From NCBI GenBank assembly GCA_017304275.1, contig JAFKKW010000144.1, forward strand, positions 1-5,685: a stretch of 5,685 bases of DNA, in the 5' to 3' direction. The notes below the pieces were generated by a model. The model saw only the letters and a list, made by a program, of their open reading frames with translations, was not told where the DNA came from and made no database searches. The translations under genes were made by a program, and so were the position numbers. The stretch's first letter is position 1. The number at the start of each line of letters is the position of its first letter. Origin of the DNA: Hyphomicrobiales bacterium. Lineage in GTDB: Bacteria; Pseudomonadota; Alphaproteobacteria; Rhizobiales; Hyphomicrobiaceae. Shown piece after piece: positions 5,259-5,685 of this stretch.

Positions 5259-5685
5259 CTAGCCCGCGTTCGGCGTATTGCGGTCGAAGCCGACGTAGAC
5301 CTCGAACTCGCCCGGACGCGAGCCCTCAGGTACGTTGAACGTAACCGTGCGCACGGCGGAGAAGTAGCCGATCGGATTCTCGACCGCGACCGAGGCATCC
5401 ACGCGCAGCTTGTCCTCGGTGATCCGCTCGCGCTTGGCGTCGGTGACGAACACATTGATGGGCAACGAGATCGGCCCCGAGTTGCCGCGCGGTCCGAGCA
5501 GGATACGCCCGGAGAAACCATACTTCACGGTGACCTGCGAGCCGTTCATGTGGCACTCGCGCGCAGTCTTGGTGATTTCGCCGCGATGCATGATGGCGAG
5601 CCCGTCGCCGACGCGGCCCGGCTCGTAGATGGTGACGTAGCTGTCGCGCGGCCAGGTCACGAAGCGCGGGCAACCGGGCTGGCTG
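5259..5685 (-). CDS. Protein of unknown function, C-terminal part (5' end outside window)
   Basis: The frame is open from the right edge to TAG at 5259-5261 and gives 141 residues. A GTG codon at 5658-5660 could be mistaken for a start, but the frame continues upstream (in-window residues begin SQPGCPRF) and no ribosome site precedes it, so the gene is taken as truncated by the window. The sequence alternates hydrophobic and polar residues with many Val, Ile, Phe, Gly and Arg. Examples are YVTIYEPGRVGDG and FEVYVGFDRN. This suggests an all-beta, sandwich-like domain. Two cysteines are present (window residues 5 and 44) and could form a disulphide in an exported protein. The Gly-Cys at residues 4-5 does not fit a lipobox, as Gln lies at -3. 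I cannot name a family. A secreted or periplasmic location is inferred from composition only, because the N-terminus is unseen. Confidence 0.78.
   Translation of the reverse strand, partial: SQPGCPRFVTWPRDSYVTIYEPGRVGDGLAIMHRGEITKTARECHMNGSQVTVKYGFSGRILLGPRGNSGPISLPINVFVTDAKRERITEDKLRVDASVAVENPIGYFSAVRTVTFNVPEGSRPGEFEVYVGFDRNTPNAG

Noticed and set aside
1..5685. CRISPR array, tRNA, rRNA, insertion sequence or phage genes
   Set aside because: No regularly spaced direct repeats, no tRNA-like cloverleaf, no transposase or terminal inverted repeats, and no composition break that would suggest a mobile element were seen by eye.

Overview
The window is GC-rich (mostly G or C at third codon positions) and reads as a chromosomal segment of an alphaproteobacterium, most likely of the order Hyphomicrobiales (Rhizobiales). 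The taxonomic clue is the Fo gene order atpI-atpB-atpE-atpF'-atpF. It has two different b-type stalk subunits (b' and b) and stands apart from the F1 genes, which is typical of alphaproteobacteria. The genus cannot be fixed from the sequence.

Layout. Positions 1-1291 hold the C-terminal part of the chromosome-structuring ATPase SMC, which enters from the left. A 199-base gap follows, with a possible weak end-of-gene hairpin and a good sigma70-type promoter (TTGACT/TATTGT). From 1491 to 4095 runs the complete Fo operon: atpI, atpB (subunit a), atpE (subunit c), atpF' (b') and atpF (b), all on the plus strand. A strong rho-independent terminator closes it at 4123-4153. A LysE/RhtB-type exporter gene on the minus strand (4212-4775) converges on that terminator. 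A 150-base divergent region (4776-4925) then contains an FNR/FixK-like box, a perfect short palindrome and a plausible promoter. It precedes a small conserved-looking gene of unknown function (4926-5252, plus). The right edge is the C-terminal part of an unrecognised minus-strand gene (5259-5685), converging with the small gene across only 6 bases.

How the genes work together. AtpB, AtpE, AtpF' and AtpF form the membrane proton channel and peripheral stalk of F-type ATP synthase, and AtpI is the assembly helper. The F1 subunits must be encoded elsewhere. Two control features fit the need for many c subunits per complex: atpE has the clearest Shine-Dalgarno in the operon, and a long GC-rich hairpin without a U-tract lies directly after atpE, before the single-copy stalk genes. 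The smc, exporter and unknown genes have no evident functional link to the ATP synthase.

An undescribed system is not evident. The best leads are the atpE/atpF' intercistronic hairpin, the FNR-like box with the nearby palindrome at 4811-4881, and the two genes without recognised function at the right end.
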